Source: Linnemannia schmuckeri (taxonomy: Eukaryota > Mortierellomycota > Mortierellomycetes > Mortierellales > Mortierellaceae). From it: a stretch of DNA of 64,000 nucleotides. Shown piece by piece: positions 44,483 to 57,900 of the stretch. Below the pieces are notes generated by a model. That model was not told the DNA's origin, made no database searches, and worked only from the letters and a program-made list of their open reading frames with translations. The position numbers were made by a program, and so were the translations under genes. Where the stretch lies: the NCBI GenBank assembly GCA_029449235.1, contig JANATG010000008.1, positions 248,001 to 312,000 of the forward strand, read 5' to 3'. How positions within the stretch are numbered: the first letter of the stretch is position 1; each line of letters opens with the position of its first letter.

Positions 44483-47400
44483 CTAAGAGTAAATACGGCC
44501 TAAGGAGGTAAGGAGACGTGGGTAGGGACCGGTCTGAGGAGAAGAAATAGCATGCTGTTGTTGTTGTTGCTGTTGCTGTTGCTGTTGCTGTTGTTGCTGT
44601 TGTTGTTGCTGGGGGTGATGTGGTGGTCCAGACATGGACTCATGACGACCATGACCACCACGACTGTACTCAAACGCATGCATTTTAGGGCTCTGGATTG
44701 ACGATGGTGGTCCACCCGCAGCAGGAGGACCGGAAGGAGGAGGGCCCTGCTGTTCGAAACGCGCACGAGTCCGTGCGTCTTCGGGTGATGGTTCAGCTCT
44801 TCGCTTGTTGCCCGAGAAGCTGGCTGTTGACTGAGGCGTCAATGGGGATGCAATCGAGTCTAAGTAAAATAGATATATAAAAAGTATCAGCATGCTAAAC
44901 CATAAAAAAAGACCGCTACAAAATTTTTAAACGCATGTGAACCTAGTGACTAACAAGTACCTCGACGTCCATGAGCAGCAGCATCAGACATCTGGTCAAT
45001 TCGTTCACGCATCCACCCAATAGTCCGATCCTGCGAAAGCTGGATCTGCTGAAGCTTCTGAGTGTACTGTTTCAAGGACATATAGGCCTCCTCGACAGAC
45101 TGGAGTCGATGTTCAAGTTCCTTGATCACAATATACGGATCTCCTGCCCTGGAAGAAGGCGATGAGCCTGCTGCAGGAAGGCCCGAGAATGGTGGCAAGA
45201 CAACTGCTGCCGCTGCAGAGGGCGACAAAGTGGGCGAGCCGGTGTTGGTGGCGCCTGCTTGGCGGTGGGAAGGGATTGATTGGGCGTTAGAGGGAGGAGG
45301 AGGAGGAGCATGCGGGGTGTTGAAAGTGCTACCAGAGGGTAATGAGGGAATTGGCTGTGGCAGATCCTTTGGAACGGGGCCTCCTCCCATGGAATGCAAT
45401 CGACCATGTCGATGCTGCGAGTCATGGCGCTGTTGTTGTTGGTGGTTAAGATGATAATGCTGCGAGTGTTGTGAGTGCATGGGCGGCGAGGATAATGCAG
45501 GATGAGGACGCATGTGCTCAGGAGGCATTGACCCGTGGCGACCACCACCATGGACAGAGGCATCTTCTCTTCCAAGAGCCTCTGCAGGTGGGAGATGATG
45601 ACCGATGGCTAGCCCAGGACCTCGTGGAGACGACGAAGACGATACTGGAGCGCCTGCGGGACCATCGCTGATTGAGCCGTGGTCGTGGTGCCTGGGTGGC
45701 CGATGAGGCGAATTTTGTGGGTGATAGGGCTGTCCGAACCCAGGACCATTCGCCGACAGAGGACTGAGGGCACTGTCCGAGTTGCGATGTCCAACACGAG
45801 GACCACCTGGATGGTGAGGAGCAGCAGAGGGAGATGATGAAGCGGCATCAGCTCCCAGAGCAAAGAGACTGCCTTTCTCATAGGAGACCCTTGTCAAGCT
45901 ATGGTTCCGTAGGTGACCAACAGCTGCAATTGTGGACCTATCCTCAGGAGCAGATGGGGGACCATGTGGGTCTGAGGAAGGGTGGAATCCACCGTGTCCG
46001 GGTGGTGGTGGCAACCGACCGTGATGGGAATCATGGGCGGCATGTGGTGATGCGGACGAAGCTTTGACAGCATACCGGACTTCCGAATGAAATTGTTGGC
46101 GTTGGTAACCAGAAAATGCCTGTGCACAGAGGGGAGGGAAAACAGGATATCGTGAGGTCAGTCAAACTTGTTAGAGTTGTATGAAAAGGAGGAAGCGGGC
46201 ATAAAATTTTGGTGGCGTCACTTACCATCATTTCTCCTCGGCCCTCGGGGTGGTGGTCTCTTGGGCTGTCGTTCGACTGTCGGCCTGCAGCGACATGTCG
46301 AGACGTAGGAGAAGAACCGTTCTCGCCATGACGACCCTTTTTTTATCAAGCGATCGATCGAAAGAAAGAGTAAAGAGACAGTAGAGAAAATGGAGAGTGT
46401 CAGTGGTAATGCTGCTGTGTTATGACACGAAAATGAAGAATGGTCGTGTGGTCACTCAATCAATACCTGCATGTGACCCAGCCCTCCTGCTGGTGGTGGT
46501 GGTGGTGGTGGAGGCCCATCTCCGCTGTTCGATCGAGAGCGATCATTTCGTTGAAGGAAATACCCTTTCCCATGCTCAAACACAACCCTCGACGTCGCTG
46601 GTGCAGTGTTCATCGACCGGGCAGATTTGCGCTTAATATTAGCACGCAGGTGAGGGAAGTCGCGCTGAAATTGTGGGTGATAGAACTGCCATCGCTGGGA
46701 CTCGGGTCGTTTTCTGTTCAGCGTCGATTCTTCTAGATTGTAATGTTCATGGGCGAATGAAAGAAAGAGAACGGCGGCAGCGACACCAACGGGTTAGGGA
46801 TAATCAGATTCTTGGGGGTGGAGTGCGAGGAAAAAGAAATTTCATTGCTTGCTCGCTCCCACGATCCAAATTTGAAATGAAAAGAAAAAAAAATATAACA
46901 AACAAACAAATGGTTGCATGCAGCGGGATGGAATATCCAGTCAATCAACTTACCTCGATCATAACGGTAGACTATACGATGGGGAAAAGAACAGCAAGAA
47001 AGAAAAATAACAAAAGGGCGAAAGATAGCAGGAAAAAGAAAATAAACAAAAACAAAAAAAAAAAAGGTGGGTGAGTATCCAACAGCCTGGTCACAAACCG
47101 ACGTGGGCAATGCTACTGCGCGCAATTCCCATGGGAAAAAGGAGGAAAGGTAAGATAGGCAGGAATAGGCTTTGTTAACTTACTCTTGTGAAATCCATAC
47201 ACTATTATGTTAATTCATAAAAAAAAAAAAAAAAAAGATGGGGATGTTCCGGTTAATTGCAATTATTGCTTATGAAGGAGTGAGCCATGATAGTCAGGGT
47301 CCGCACCCGTGTTCATGTATGAAGTGCATGATCGTGAATTTTATCGATCATTTTCTTATTTTTTCATTGCATAGCATAAAAAAAAATGAACGAGACACAA

Positions 47401-48726
47401 AAAAGGGATTGATCCACGTACTGTTCAATTGACGGACAAAGCTCTGCCAGTTGTTGTGCTTGAAGAACCGTGGCAGGATAGTGTCAGAGAGCTCGACACA
47501 GTTGTAGACATAGAACATATCTCCCTCCTTGGCCCACGAGATGAGATGTTGAATCGATGGATCTTCTACCATCCTATGATGACATATCATGAGCAGAGCA
47601 AAATGTAACCAAACACGGCGCAAAACAACGATTGGAGTAGGAAATAATAGGTCAGTAACGAGAATTATAGGGAAAATGCCCGGGGTGCATTATTACAAGA
47701 TGGGAAAACGATAAGAACGCGTTCGTTGATACATGTGGCCAGACAGGATAATAAACCTTACTTGAACAACTTGTCGACAAACATGCTCCGCACCTTGACA
47801 GGCTTTTGGTTGTGATACATCGAAAAGGTAAGGCTGCACGTCCCATCCTCATTCTTGGCCGCGCCATCGCGCTCCTTCGAGTTGCGGCCATCTTCGTCAA
47901 TCTCTTCCGATCCTTCCTCATCCTCATCCTCTTCACCATCCTCTCCCTCTTGAATGTTCTCGTCCGAGATATTCTCATCAAACTCGGCATCCTCCTCTGG
48001 TTGACCGTCACTTCGGGCCGAGGGACTCTGCTCGTTCTGATGGTGATGATGATGATTGCGGTGGTTATGGTCTCCATGGCCACCACTGCTATGTATCCGG
48101 CCAGTGTCAAAGTGACGGTTGTAAGGATTGAAGCGATGCTCCTCAGAAGGAGATGGGAGAGAGGTTGGCCGGCGTTGCTGCTCAGACGTGTTTCCGCGTT
48201 CATGTCGAGCACCATCCCAATGGCTGTTACCACTATCGTGCATCTCGGGGTCACGAGAACCTCTTTCGATACGATAGTCGTCATGTTGATGGTGAAGGTG
48301 GTTGTCGCGGTGCTGCTGTTGTTGATGACCGTCAAAGCTATGGCTTCTCTGACGCTTGTCGTTGGGATGTGCGCTATAGCCTTGCTGTGTCTGTGTCTGT
48401 GTCTGTGTCTGTGTCATGTGTTCAGGGGAGTTGCTTGTTGAGTGCTGATGATAGTGCTGTGAGTGATGGCTGCTGTTGCGATGTACGGATGGAGAGGAAG
48501 TGGAAACATCTGGCATATGTTCTTCGGAATGGCGAGATAGGATGCCTGGCGCAAGGCGGTGCGTGCGCCGAGGAGTGTCCTCGGATAAGGAGTGATGGTG
48601 TTGTTGTTGTTGTTGCTGTTGGTGGTGGTGGGTGTGGATCACATCTTGATCTTGATCTTCTCGAAAGTGTGGTTTGCTTGTTAAGTCTGACGAAACGTCC
48701 TCCTGAATCGAGGTAGAGACAGTCAT
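44483..48726 (-). CDS. Heat-shock-factor-type transcription factor, 1021 aa
   Basis: Eight minus-strand exons close in frame: 48726-47762, 47573-47422, 47201-47184, 46971-46954, 46732-46467, 46336-46226, 46119-44961 and 44859-44483 (TAG). The HSF winged-helix DNA-binding domain (about residues 314-415) is assembled from five exons: FVDKLFK/MVEDPSIQHLISWA, FKHNNWQSFVRQLN/MYGFHK/IYRYDR, then RWQFYHPQFQRDFPHLRANI. Exons 3 and 4 are only 18 nt each. The 310-residue N-terminal extension is His/Gln-rich with an acidic tract before the domain. A coiled coil near residues 840-890 (LEHRLQSVEEAYMSLKQYTQ) would be the trimerisation region, and a long polyQ lies near the C-terminus. The domain order suits an Hsf1/Sfl1-like nuclear regulator; which of these is not decidable. 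Confidence 0.92.
44552..44611 (-). repeat. CAG/CAA microsatellite encoding polyglutamine
   Basis: About 19-20 consecutive Gln codons, mixed CAG and CAA, near the C-terminus of the HSF-type protein. Confidence 0.9.
48386..48415 (-). repeat. Hexanucleotide repeat in HSF-type gene
   Basis: Five copies of TGTGTC (plus strand) encode alternating Thr-Gln in the N-terminal arm of the protein. Confidence 0.85.
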
Positions 48727-50340
48727 CGCTCGATTGTGTGTCGGGTTGAAAGGGGTTGGAGAGAGAGAGAGAGCGAGAGGCGTTGGAGGTGGTTGGGCGG
48801 GCTGTTTCTTTTATGTGAATAGAAGGGAGAGGGAGCGGTGCCTGTAGACGTTGAAGGCGGGAAAATAAGGGGAGGTGTAGGAGAGAGGGCGGTTGGACGA
48901 GTTTGACGGCAACGATGGTGATGATGTGAACCTGTTTGTGTTTCGAGTTTAGGGTTAAGATTGATTGGAGAATTATCCTGGGTGGAGAAGGAGGGATAGA
49001 AGGATGAATAGGGAGGGAGGTTGACCGAGTGACGGTGAAGTGAGAGTGGGCGGGTGGGATGTAAGAAAAGGAAGTGGGGAAGAAGAAGAAGAGGGTTGGA
49101 TTAGTCGATGAGTGGAAGGTAGAGTGAAGGGAAGAATGGAGGGAAGAGTAAAAAAGAAAAAGAAAGAAAAAAGGAGTAGAGGAAAGAGTAAAAAGATGTA
49201 TGGGTGATAAAAGTGGAAAGAGAAAAGAGAAGAGAAGGAAAGAGCTATTTCACTTTGAGATTAATATTTGTTTGTTTAGGAGGACGATGTGGATGTGGAT
49301 GGATGTCTGAACAATTGAATTGAAGAGAACAAGCTAGATACGAGATAGCTGTCTGTGAGCTGGCAGGGGAAGAGGGGCCGGGTCGGGGTTGGCTGGTGGT
49401 AGGAAAGGGATGGTGTTGGATATGATTGGGGATTAATACAAACAGAGTCAAAGAGTAATGAAAAGAAAAAAGGAGCCGACGATAAGTGGTTTTGTTTGTA
49501 TGTGCTTTTTGTCGGGGCGCTCGTAAGGACCAAAAAATTGAAGAAAAGAAGAGGGCGTTTTCAAAAAGGCGAAAGAGATCCGTGCGAGGAAATGAGCGGG
49601 CAGGTGAATTTGTGAGTGCCTGGTTTTTGCGGACGATCAAAGGTGTATGTCAAAAAAGAACAAAAAAAGGCGTTGATCAAGGACGTGTCGATTAAAGAAG
49701 AACGAAGCGAGGGAAGGAAAGTCCGGCTAACGGAAAGACGATAATTAAACACAAACACAAATCAACCATCAACAACCACACTAATAGACGGAGGCGTGGG
49801 GGATAGGAAAAGGAAAGGAAAGAAGGATGGTGATGGTAAATAGAAGACTTACAAGACAAGTGATGGATAAAGTGATGGGCTAATGGAGTTGATGATGATG
49901 ATGTGGGAGATGGCGATCCGACGATGGTAAAGGTGATGAACGTGGCGATGGTGAAGGGTAGGAAGAGAAGAAGGAAGAAGTGGAAGGAGGAGGATGTGAT
50001 GGTTGATGATGAGAGGAGGAAGAAGGAAAAGGAAAGGGAGACGAGCACATGGAAGGAAAAGAGGAGAGAGAAAGAGAGAAGGAGGGAGGGAGAAGGAGGA
50101 GGGGAAAGGAATGTGAAAAAGTCGCGATTGAAAAGGAAAAGAAAAAGTGGAGGGAAGTGGGAAGAAAAGGAAGAGAAAGAAAATCGAAAAAGTAACGAAC
50201 CAAGAAACGGAAATTAAGGATTAAGGATGGATGGTGAAGATGACCGAGAAGTACGAGAGAAGGAGAGAAGGAGAGAAGGAGAGAAGGAGAGAGAGTGGTT
50301 AAAGAAGGGTCAATGGATCAGAAGAGTGCAGGAAAAAGAA
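48727..50340. other. Purine-rich tract upstream of the HSF-type gene
   Basis: About 1.6 kb strongly purine-rich on the plus strand, hence CT-rich in the sense of the HSF gene. It includes a GAGAAGGA-type tandem repeat near 50252-50292. It probably holds promoter and a long 5' UTR, perhaps with UTR introns (donor-like GTAAGT on the minus strand near 49854). No protein gene is supported. Frames here are Lys/Arg/Glu runs or their Ser/Phe/Leu mirror. Confidence 0.5.
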
Positions 50341-53300
50341 AATGAATAAAAAAAAAAATATAAAAGTCTTTGCCCTATGGGACCATGGACAATGAAAATG
50401 AAAAGAATGAATTGACAAAAATACAATACATACGCATGGATGGGAAACATGGAAGCAAGTGGACGAATACAAATAGGCATTTGATTAAAAAAGGGTGATA
50501 AAGAACCATGATTGACTGCAGCAGTGATTGAATTGAATCAACTTCGAAGTTCAAAAAAAAAAAAAAAAAAAAAACACATATTCTTCCCAATGATTAAACA
50601 AACAACAACAAGGGTGCACACCAAATGAACATTGAAGGTTAGTCATCAAATAAATAAACGAACAAGAAAGAAAAGAATGGCACTAATAAGAAAGAGTACG
50701 TAAAGTAAAACGTAAAGAGAATGTCTTCACTTGATGTGTACATGTCTCCCTTTCTTCTTCGCTCTTTAGCCTCGCAACTCATATTCGCTTCTTCTTCTTC
50801 TCTCACGCGCCCTTGATGCCCATGCTCATGCCCATCCATGCATCCGTAAATACATCTCTATTGTTCTTCCTTATTTGTTGACGCTTGGGAGTTGTTGATA
50901 AGTCTTTCCTTTTCGTCCTCTTCAATTGTTTTGATTCTTGACTTCCTCTTGTACCTTGTTGTTTTCTGTTTAGATTCCATCCGATATTTCACTCCACACC
51001 TTCTTCGGTCATTCCTTCCTCCGTTTCTTCCATTTTAGAAAAACAAAAAGGGGACAATCGAAATGAATCCGAAAAAATAAACGAGAAAAATACGGTCGTG
51101 CATTTACACATCCCATTCTTCTCCGATGTATATGCTGACCCATATCAACAACAAGAAAGATTAGAAAGAGGAAAAGAGCGTTGACACCGTGAAATGTACC
51201 CTATTGTCTGTTGTAGATGGGCATGTGCTTGAGGCAAAAATAAAGAGAAAACAACAGACAATTGGCCCAAGCAACGCCTAAAACAACACATGCGACCCTA
51301 TTGCTCCTTTTTTCAATAGAAATCCGAAAGGAAACGAATGGGTTGGACGATGGAATTGGAGAGATGTATGTTGTTGTCATAAGGAGGGATATAAGAGAGT
51401 TGAGTGAGAGAAGAGAAGAGAAGAGAGCACTTACAAAGTCCTTGCTGTAGAATAGCTGGAGAGAGAGTTTTGTGTCTAGAAAAGGCTGCAAGTGACGAGC
51501 AGAGAGAAGACGCTATTTTTGTTAGGCTTTGTGAAAACAGTATGATATAAAGTAAAAACCAGGTAGGAAAAAAAACGCATAGGACACATTTCTGATATCT
51601 CGCAACCGAAGTGTTTTTCAGAAAAGACAAAAAATACATGTGTCAGCACATTACACAAACAAAGAGAGAGAAAAAAAACGTTCAAGCGAGAGACAAAAGA
51701 AATAGAGAGCAAAAAAGAAGAGCAAGAGCCGTGGCAAGAAAGAACAACTCAATCGACTCGATAATTGATGTTGTTTTCTTTGCAATCCGTCGGTGGGCAA
51801 TCGATTAAATGTAAAAAAAAAAAAAAAAAGGTCACGGTTTAAAGTAGAGAATATATAGATAAATGGACCCTGCCAGTGTACTCGGCGTTAGTCCAACCAT
51901 CTGGTTCCGAAAAGATGAAATAGAAAGAGAGAACGAAACAAAACCGACAGCGGCAATGAATAAGGAAATAATCGAAAAGTTCGATCGCAAATAAGATGAG
52001 TGGATGGAAGAATGATGGGAAACAGCCCGAATTGACACGGAAATGTGAAAATATGCCCACGCGCACACTTATTCACACACTCTCTCACTTACAGGCACAC
52101 GAGGAGGCGGAGAAACGAAGGAAAATAGGGGTGAGTCAACAAGACAATGTACCATTTTAGCATGATCGATGAAAACCAAACAACAAAATCCCCTCCCTAC
52201 TTTTCATTCTAGCACTACCCATTTCATCCATCGCCGAGCAGTAGCTTCTTTTTCCCGCCCTTCTATTTCCCCCCGTTTTGGCAGCTGTTCTTTCAAACAG
52301 ATACGGCAAATGGTTTGCTATTCTTGGAGCAAACCGAGGATTGTGAGTGAAGGGAATAAGCCGAGAGAAGAAGAGAAACAAGCCCTTTTTTCAGCGCCCT
52401 TTTTGGCGTATGGATTCCAGCCAAGATCTTACTTATTTTATGTCCAAATGTCACTTCAAATTACATCAACAACGGAAAAACAAAGTTCAATGGGGTAGGG
52501 AAGGAAGAAGAGAAGTAAGGATAATCAACGAAGAAAATTCATGAGGAGAGGGACTGAAGGAGAGACAAATAGGGAGAGGGACAGTGAATTACTGTAGGGT
52601 TGTTGTGTGTTGCTGATTATCTGCTGCGAAGAACAAGAAAAAAAGGAAAACAAACGAAAAGAACGAGAAGAGGGACTAAACTATGGACAAATGTAGTAAA
52701 CATCCTCTCATTCTTCCTTTCTCTATAACTTTGGTTCAATATAACTCCAGGACCACCATCGATTGTTCTTAACCTTAACCATCCATCCCCAAGTGCATAT
52801 AAAAAAGGAAACCAAACTAAGAGGAATTTTTTGCAATCATACAAAGTGAGCATCCCCCTAGGGCGCGTGAAAAAATAAATGATGACGAAAAGAAAAAGAA
52901 AGGAAAAGAAAAAGAAAAGGAGAGGGTCCGGAGAAGCGGAGAACTGAAGAAGGGGTAAGGGGGAAAGGGCGGCGTTGCAGTAAATAGTGGACGTACAATT
53001 GTCTGTTGGTGCCTCAAGGACCAATTAATCGTTCGGATTAACGAATGAACGGCAAGAAAAAAAATACAGGTACAGAGCGAAAGGAAGTAAAAGGGAGGAG
53101 GGGAACAAAGCAGCGAAGTCGGAAGGAAGGAAGGGATAAAGAAAAGGTAGGGAGAGGAAGGAAGAGAGAAAGAAGAACGTTGTTTGCAAAATGATCGATT
53201 ATGCGCGCTCTCAATAGTTTTTTCTTGTTCTTGAGAAAACAAAAGTAAAGAAAAAGAAAAAGAAAAAGAAAAAGAAAAAGAAAAAGAAAAAAAGGGCTAA

Positions 53301-54909
53301 CGTCGAAAACGAGATAGCAAAGAGAGATATCAGGGAAAAGTAGGGAGAAGGAAAGGAAAGGGACAGAAGAAGAGAAAGAGAAAAGCAGACCAACCAAAAA
53401 AAGGCGCGAAGTTCAAGCAAACGACCCACTCTTTCCTTCGGATGCTGATTGTTGCTATTGTTGTTGGCGGCATTACCCACAAAAAACAAGAAATAAACAA
53501 TCCGGCAAACCTAGTTGTTGTTATTCACCCATCGGAATGCGCAAGGCAAGAATGAATGACCAAGGGGTTGAAAAAAAAAAAAAAAAAAGAAGGAACGATG
53601 GAAATAGGCAAAGAGGGAGGGGAGGAGGAAGAGGAACGAGCGGACGACGATGAAAAAGGACATGGGTTAACACTGATGGTGGTTATTGTTTTGTTTGTTG
53701 ATTGCGATGTCAACGAGAAATGTTTACCAACTTTGTTTTTTTTCTTGTCTGGTCTGGTCTGAATGATTGTGTTGTGCAAGTGTCATTTTTTTTGACGATA
53801 GTGCATGCAGAAGGCAGGCAGGGAAAAAGAAAAGGCAAAAGACTGAGAGAGAGCTTTTTCTTGAGAGCTTGCTTTGCTTTTCTTGCTTTCCAATCCATCA
53901 TTGGCGCACACCTGTCTTAACATCCAAACACACGATGGGAAGAAAGGGCCGTTTTGATTTACCCTGTTGTTTGTTGTTGTTGTTTCTTTCCTCATTTAGG
54001 TTGCGCGTAGTTTTTTTCTTTTGGGATCGTGATGGCTCTTATGATGACGACTGAGGAGAGAGGACACTTTGGCGTGCATGGGAATTGGTGGACGATGGAT
54101 AGGATGGATAGGAGGATGGATCTTGGGAAAGGGCTTATTGGTACCCTCCTTCTCCTCTTCTCCGCCCTTCTCTTCCACTCTGCGCTATCAATCTAGTTTT
54201 AATCGGCGCCGTCCTCCCCACTCCTCAATCCCAATCCCAATACCTCATCCCACTCCTATTCCTTTTTCTTTATCAGCCTATCCATGGACAGCCAACTGGA
54301 GCTGATAAAAACACAAAAAAACGCGTGCATATTCTTGGAAAGAATGAAAGAATAAAAGATAAAGACAAACAAAAATGTGCCGACTATACAGCCAGCCCCC
54401 CCTCCCCCCTCAATATCAACCAACCTACTATTCAGTACGATAATAATAACAATAACAAAGACAAACAACCAAGCGATCCTTCTCGATATCATATCGCGCC
54501 CACGCACCGATATTTCCATCGCTTCTTTGAGATCGTGAACAGAAGCAAAAAAAAAACAACAAAAAGGACGAATGTAATGTAAGATAAAAACACAACGAGA
54601 AAAAATGTAACGACTGTTCCAGCCCTTTTCCTTCCAATCCATTGCCCTTACGATCTTCTTTCTTGCCCTTGATGACCCCCTTACGCCCTTCCCCCCTTGC
54701 CCTTTCATGTTTTGTTCGTTCGTTCGTTTGATTGATCGTTCGTACGTGCGTATTTTGCAGCCTCTTCAATTGCCATGCGAGGTTTTTTCTGTTCTTCTTT
54801 TTGTTTCTCGCTTAGTGACGAATGTGGCAGAATCAAAGGGGGCTGGAAAGAAGAAGAGATGCAGCGTTGGAAACCAAGAAAGAAAAAAAAACCGTTGGAA
54901 ATTGCCGCA

Positions 54910-54940
<31 letters not shown>

Positions 54941-57900
54941 GTAGCGTCTTTGAGAAAGGCGGAGAAGCTGCCCTTGAAGGAGACAGAAAAAGGAACCAAA
55001 AAAGAAAACAAGAACAATCAAATCACATCTATATCAGCAAACTCACATTCATTCGTTCCACCTTACCTTTTTTTTTGTTTGGTTCTTGCGGTTCAGGCAA
55101 CTAAAGGTGAGAAAGAGACAAAGATCAATGAAGTTAAACCATTTAGTCATTGAAATAGCAATGCACGGTATGAAATGATGGGTAACAAAAGTATATCCCA
55201 AATGAGGTACGAAAGTTTTCATCGGTTGGGGAATGGAAAGGAGGAGAAGAAAGAGGAGAAGCAGGAGAAGGAGGCTGTTAGGAGAAGCACCAAGTAAACA
55301 CGAGGATGCGTCTTTTGAGATAAAGAAGGATTGTGGGATGGTTTGGTGATGATGGATGATGGGTCAAATCAAACCAGCGGCAACGAAAAAAACACGCTGT
55401 CTTCGCATGGATATACGCATGGAAGGCGATCAAGGATTGGCATATTTGGTGAGTGTACATACATAGGTGCACGAAGAATTATGATGGAGATAAAAAGGAG
55501 AGAAGTGTGGAAGTGTGGTTACTGAGCGGAAGGCTAGATGTGGTTGTTGGTACCTGACATACAACACGGAGAGTTGAAGGAAGAGACGGAAGACGAGAGA
55601 AGAGGAGAGGAGCCAGGTTGGGTATAAGGCACGAATAGTAAAAAAAATGAAAGTTAAAAAATAAAGAAACACTGAAAAGGAAACTTCAATCAGATAGTGA
55701 AAAGCTTTTAAGAAAGACGCGGGAGAAGAAGGCATGATGAGGGAGAAGGGGTTCATGCGACGAATCAGAGACGAGAGTAAACCTGAGCCACAGATGAACG
55801 CCTGGGAGTAAGAGAGAGGGAGAATGGAAGGAAGACGATGAGAAGGAAAAAGCGAAAACAAGACCCTGGTGTGGGATGCATGGGGTTGCATATATGTTGT
55901 TTTTGTTGGTGATGGGCGTCAATGTTGAGTTGCGATTTGGGTTGTTGTATCTGTGTGTGTTTATGTATTTTATGTGTAAGAACGTGAGCATTTTCTTGCT
56001 TTTTTCTAGAGAAGGGAGGAAGAAGGAGGGCCCTGTCTGGTGGTTACTCAAAGCAAACAAACCAAGAAAATAAAAATATGAGAGCACTCGCACATTCAAG
56101 CACACAGTCTAATCCAATCCAATCCATTCTCTCTCTTTTTGTTTATGCTTACTCCCATTTCAATCGATAAGCATGAGAAATGTAAACAAAAAACGAAAGA
56201 AAACCCCCTTCCGGCATCCCCGTCTTTCTATTGTTGGCATGTGCAGGGCAATTAAGGAATCTTACTCAATTTTGATTAATGAGAAGTACCTGGATGTACG
56301 AAAGTGGAGGATACGCACAAGAAAGAAGAATGATGGGAGGTTGTTCGGTTAAGGATGCTTAGGTAGTTCATACCAAGCGAGGAGAATGATTGTAATGTGG
56401 ACAGGGGAGGAACAATACCAAAAGAAGTGAATAGGGGGAGGGGGCATTTTAGTGAGTATGGAGTGAGTTGTGGAGAAGAACAGAGCGGGTGTTTTTAGAA
56501 GGCAAATGACTTTGAGGTTTTTTGTACTGGGCGTAAATGTATACGTATGGAACGATAGTGTATATTGTCCAAGAAACATATTTCAGGGGGCAAAAAAAGG
56601 CCTTGCGGCAGTCAAAAAAGCATGAACCAGCATGTCCATGCTTGCTTTAGATATGCAACTTCTATGGTTATTATTCGCCCGCCAAAATAACGCGATTGTT
56701 TTGCCACCATAAAAAAAAAGTAACATCAACAAACAAAAACTTGTTTTCATTTTGAATGTTCCAAACCCTCCGATAGAATATCTTTTATGCCCTTCATTGT
56801 CTTTGCTCTCCTTTTTTTCCCTTTCATCTCCGAGCGCAATAACCCTCCGAGGTTGCTGCGCTGCCTTTTTCTTTGCATGATGGTGGAGCAAGGGGGAAAT
56901 GGATGGACGTCAACATAGAAATGAATAGGCTTTTTTAACTTCTTGTTGGTGATTAAGTTGATGGGCTACTAACATAACGAGTGAGACACGACGCGTGAAT
57001 CAGTTAGGCCTCGTATTCGTGAGTTACGGGAAAATAAGGGAAAATAAGGGTAAATTTGGTTCGAGAAGGTAAAGAGAAGGAATGAACGGAAAAAAAAGAA
57101 ATGAATGAGAAAAGAATGAACATTCACTCATTTCAAGGAATGAGCAAAGACAAGTATAAAAGGGAGGGAGCCGGGGGAACCGTGGGGATTTAGTGATCGG
57201 GGTAACAATACAGAAGAAAGCATAGCGAGAAAGTGGCGCTTTCCTTCACTTAGACCTCTCCGGTTGGCCAAACGGCTCTCCTGCGCGGGAAGATTCCTAC
57301 TCCAGTCAAACACATAAAATGAGAAAGAGATAGTTCCAGCATGGTATCTGCGCAACATACACCACACACCCTCCCTCCTCCCCAACACGGAGGGATAAAA
57401 ACAAAATTTCGAGCCCAAGGGGTGCTCAACACGGTCCACTACTCTCTGTTCTCTTTGGTTGGTCGCTCTTTTTTTACTCCTCTCACTTCTCTGTTGACCT
57501 TCAAGAACTTTATGAAGGGAGGCTCGTTACTAACCAGACAATCGCATAATGGACGCACCAGTTACTTTTTTCCTTTTTTTGATCCTCCGTCGTTCATTCT
57601 CCATCTATTCTGCTTTTCAATTCTCCGCAAAAAAAAAAAAAAAAAAAAAGTTGACATACTTTTTGTGGGCACAGGAGATAAAGCTGAGAGCGAATAGTCT
57701 GCAAAAAGTGGAAGGAGCGAAGGCACGAAAGTAATCGAAAAAAAAAAAAAAAAATGGCGCCCACTTTTCTTACCTCGATCGATAGTTTAAGAAGGTGAAG
57801 GGGGCCTGAAAATGACGTTTCGGGCCCAACCTCTCTGGTCAACGGCTCTGGCAGGAAAAAAAACCCCCCAAAAGTAAACTCTATCAGAAAAGAACAGGCA

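Noticed and set aside
44552..44611. Repeat array that might suggest CRISPR
   Set aside because: It is a CAG/CAA trinucleotide tract inside a coding exon, with no spacers.
49903..50217. Lys/Arg/Glu-rich plus ORFs and their Ser/Phe/Leu mirrors across 48.8-55 kb
   Set aside because: They follow purine-rich DNA on whichever strand is read and have no motif or splice logic.
57200..57450. Possible tRNA or small gene in mixed-composition sequence
   Set aside because: No cloverleaf with A and B boxes could be folded by eye, and the 103-codon minus frame has no recognisable feature.
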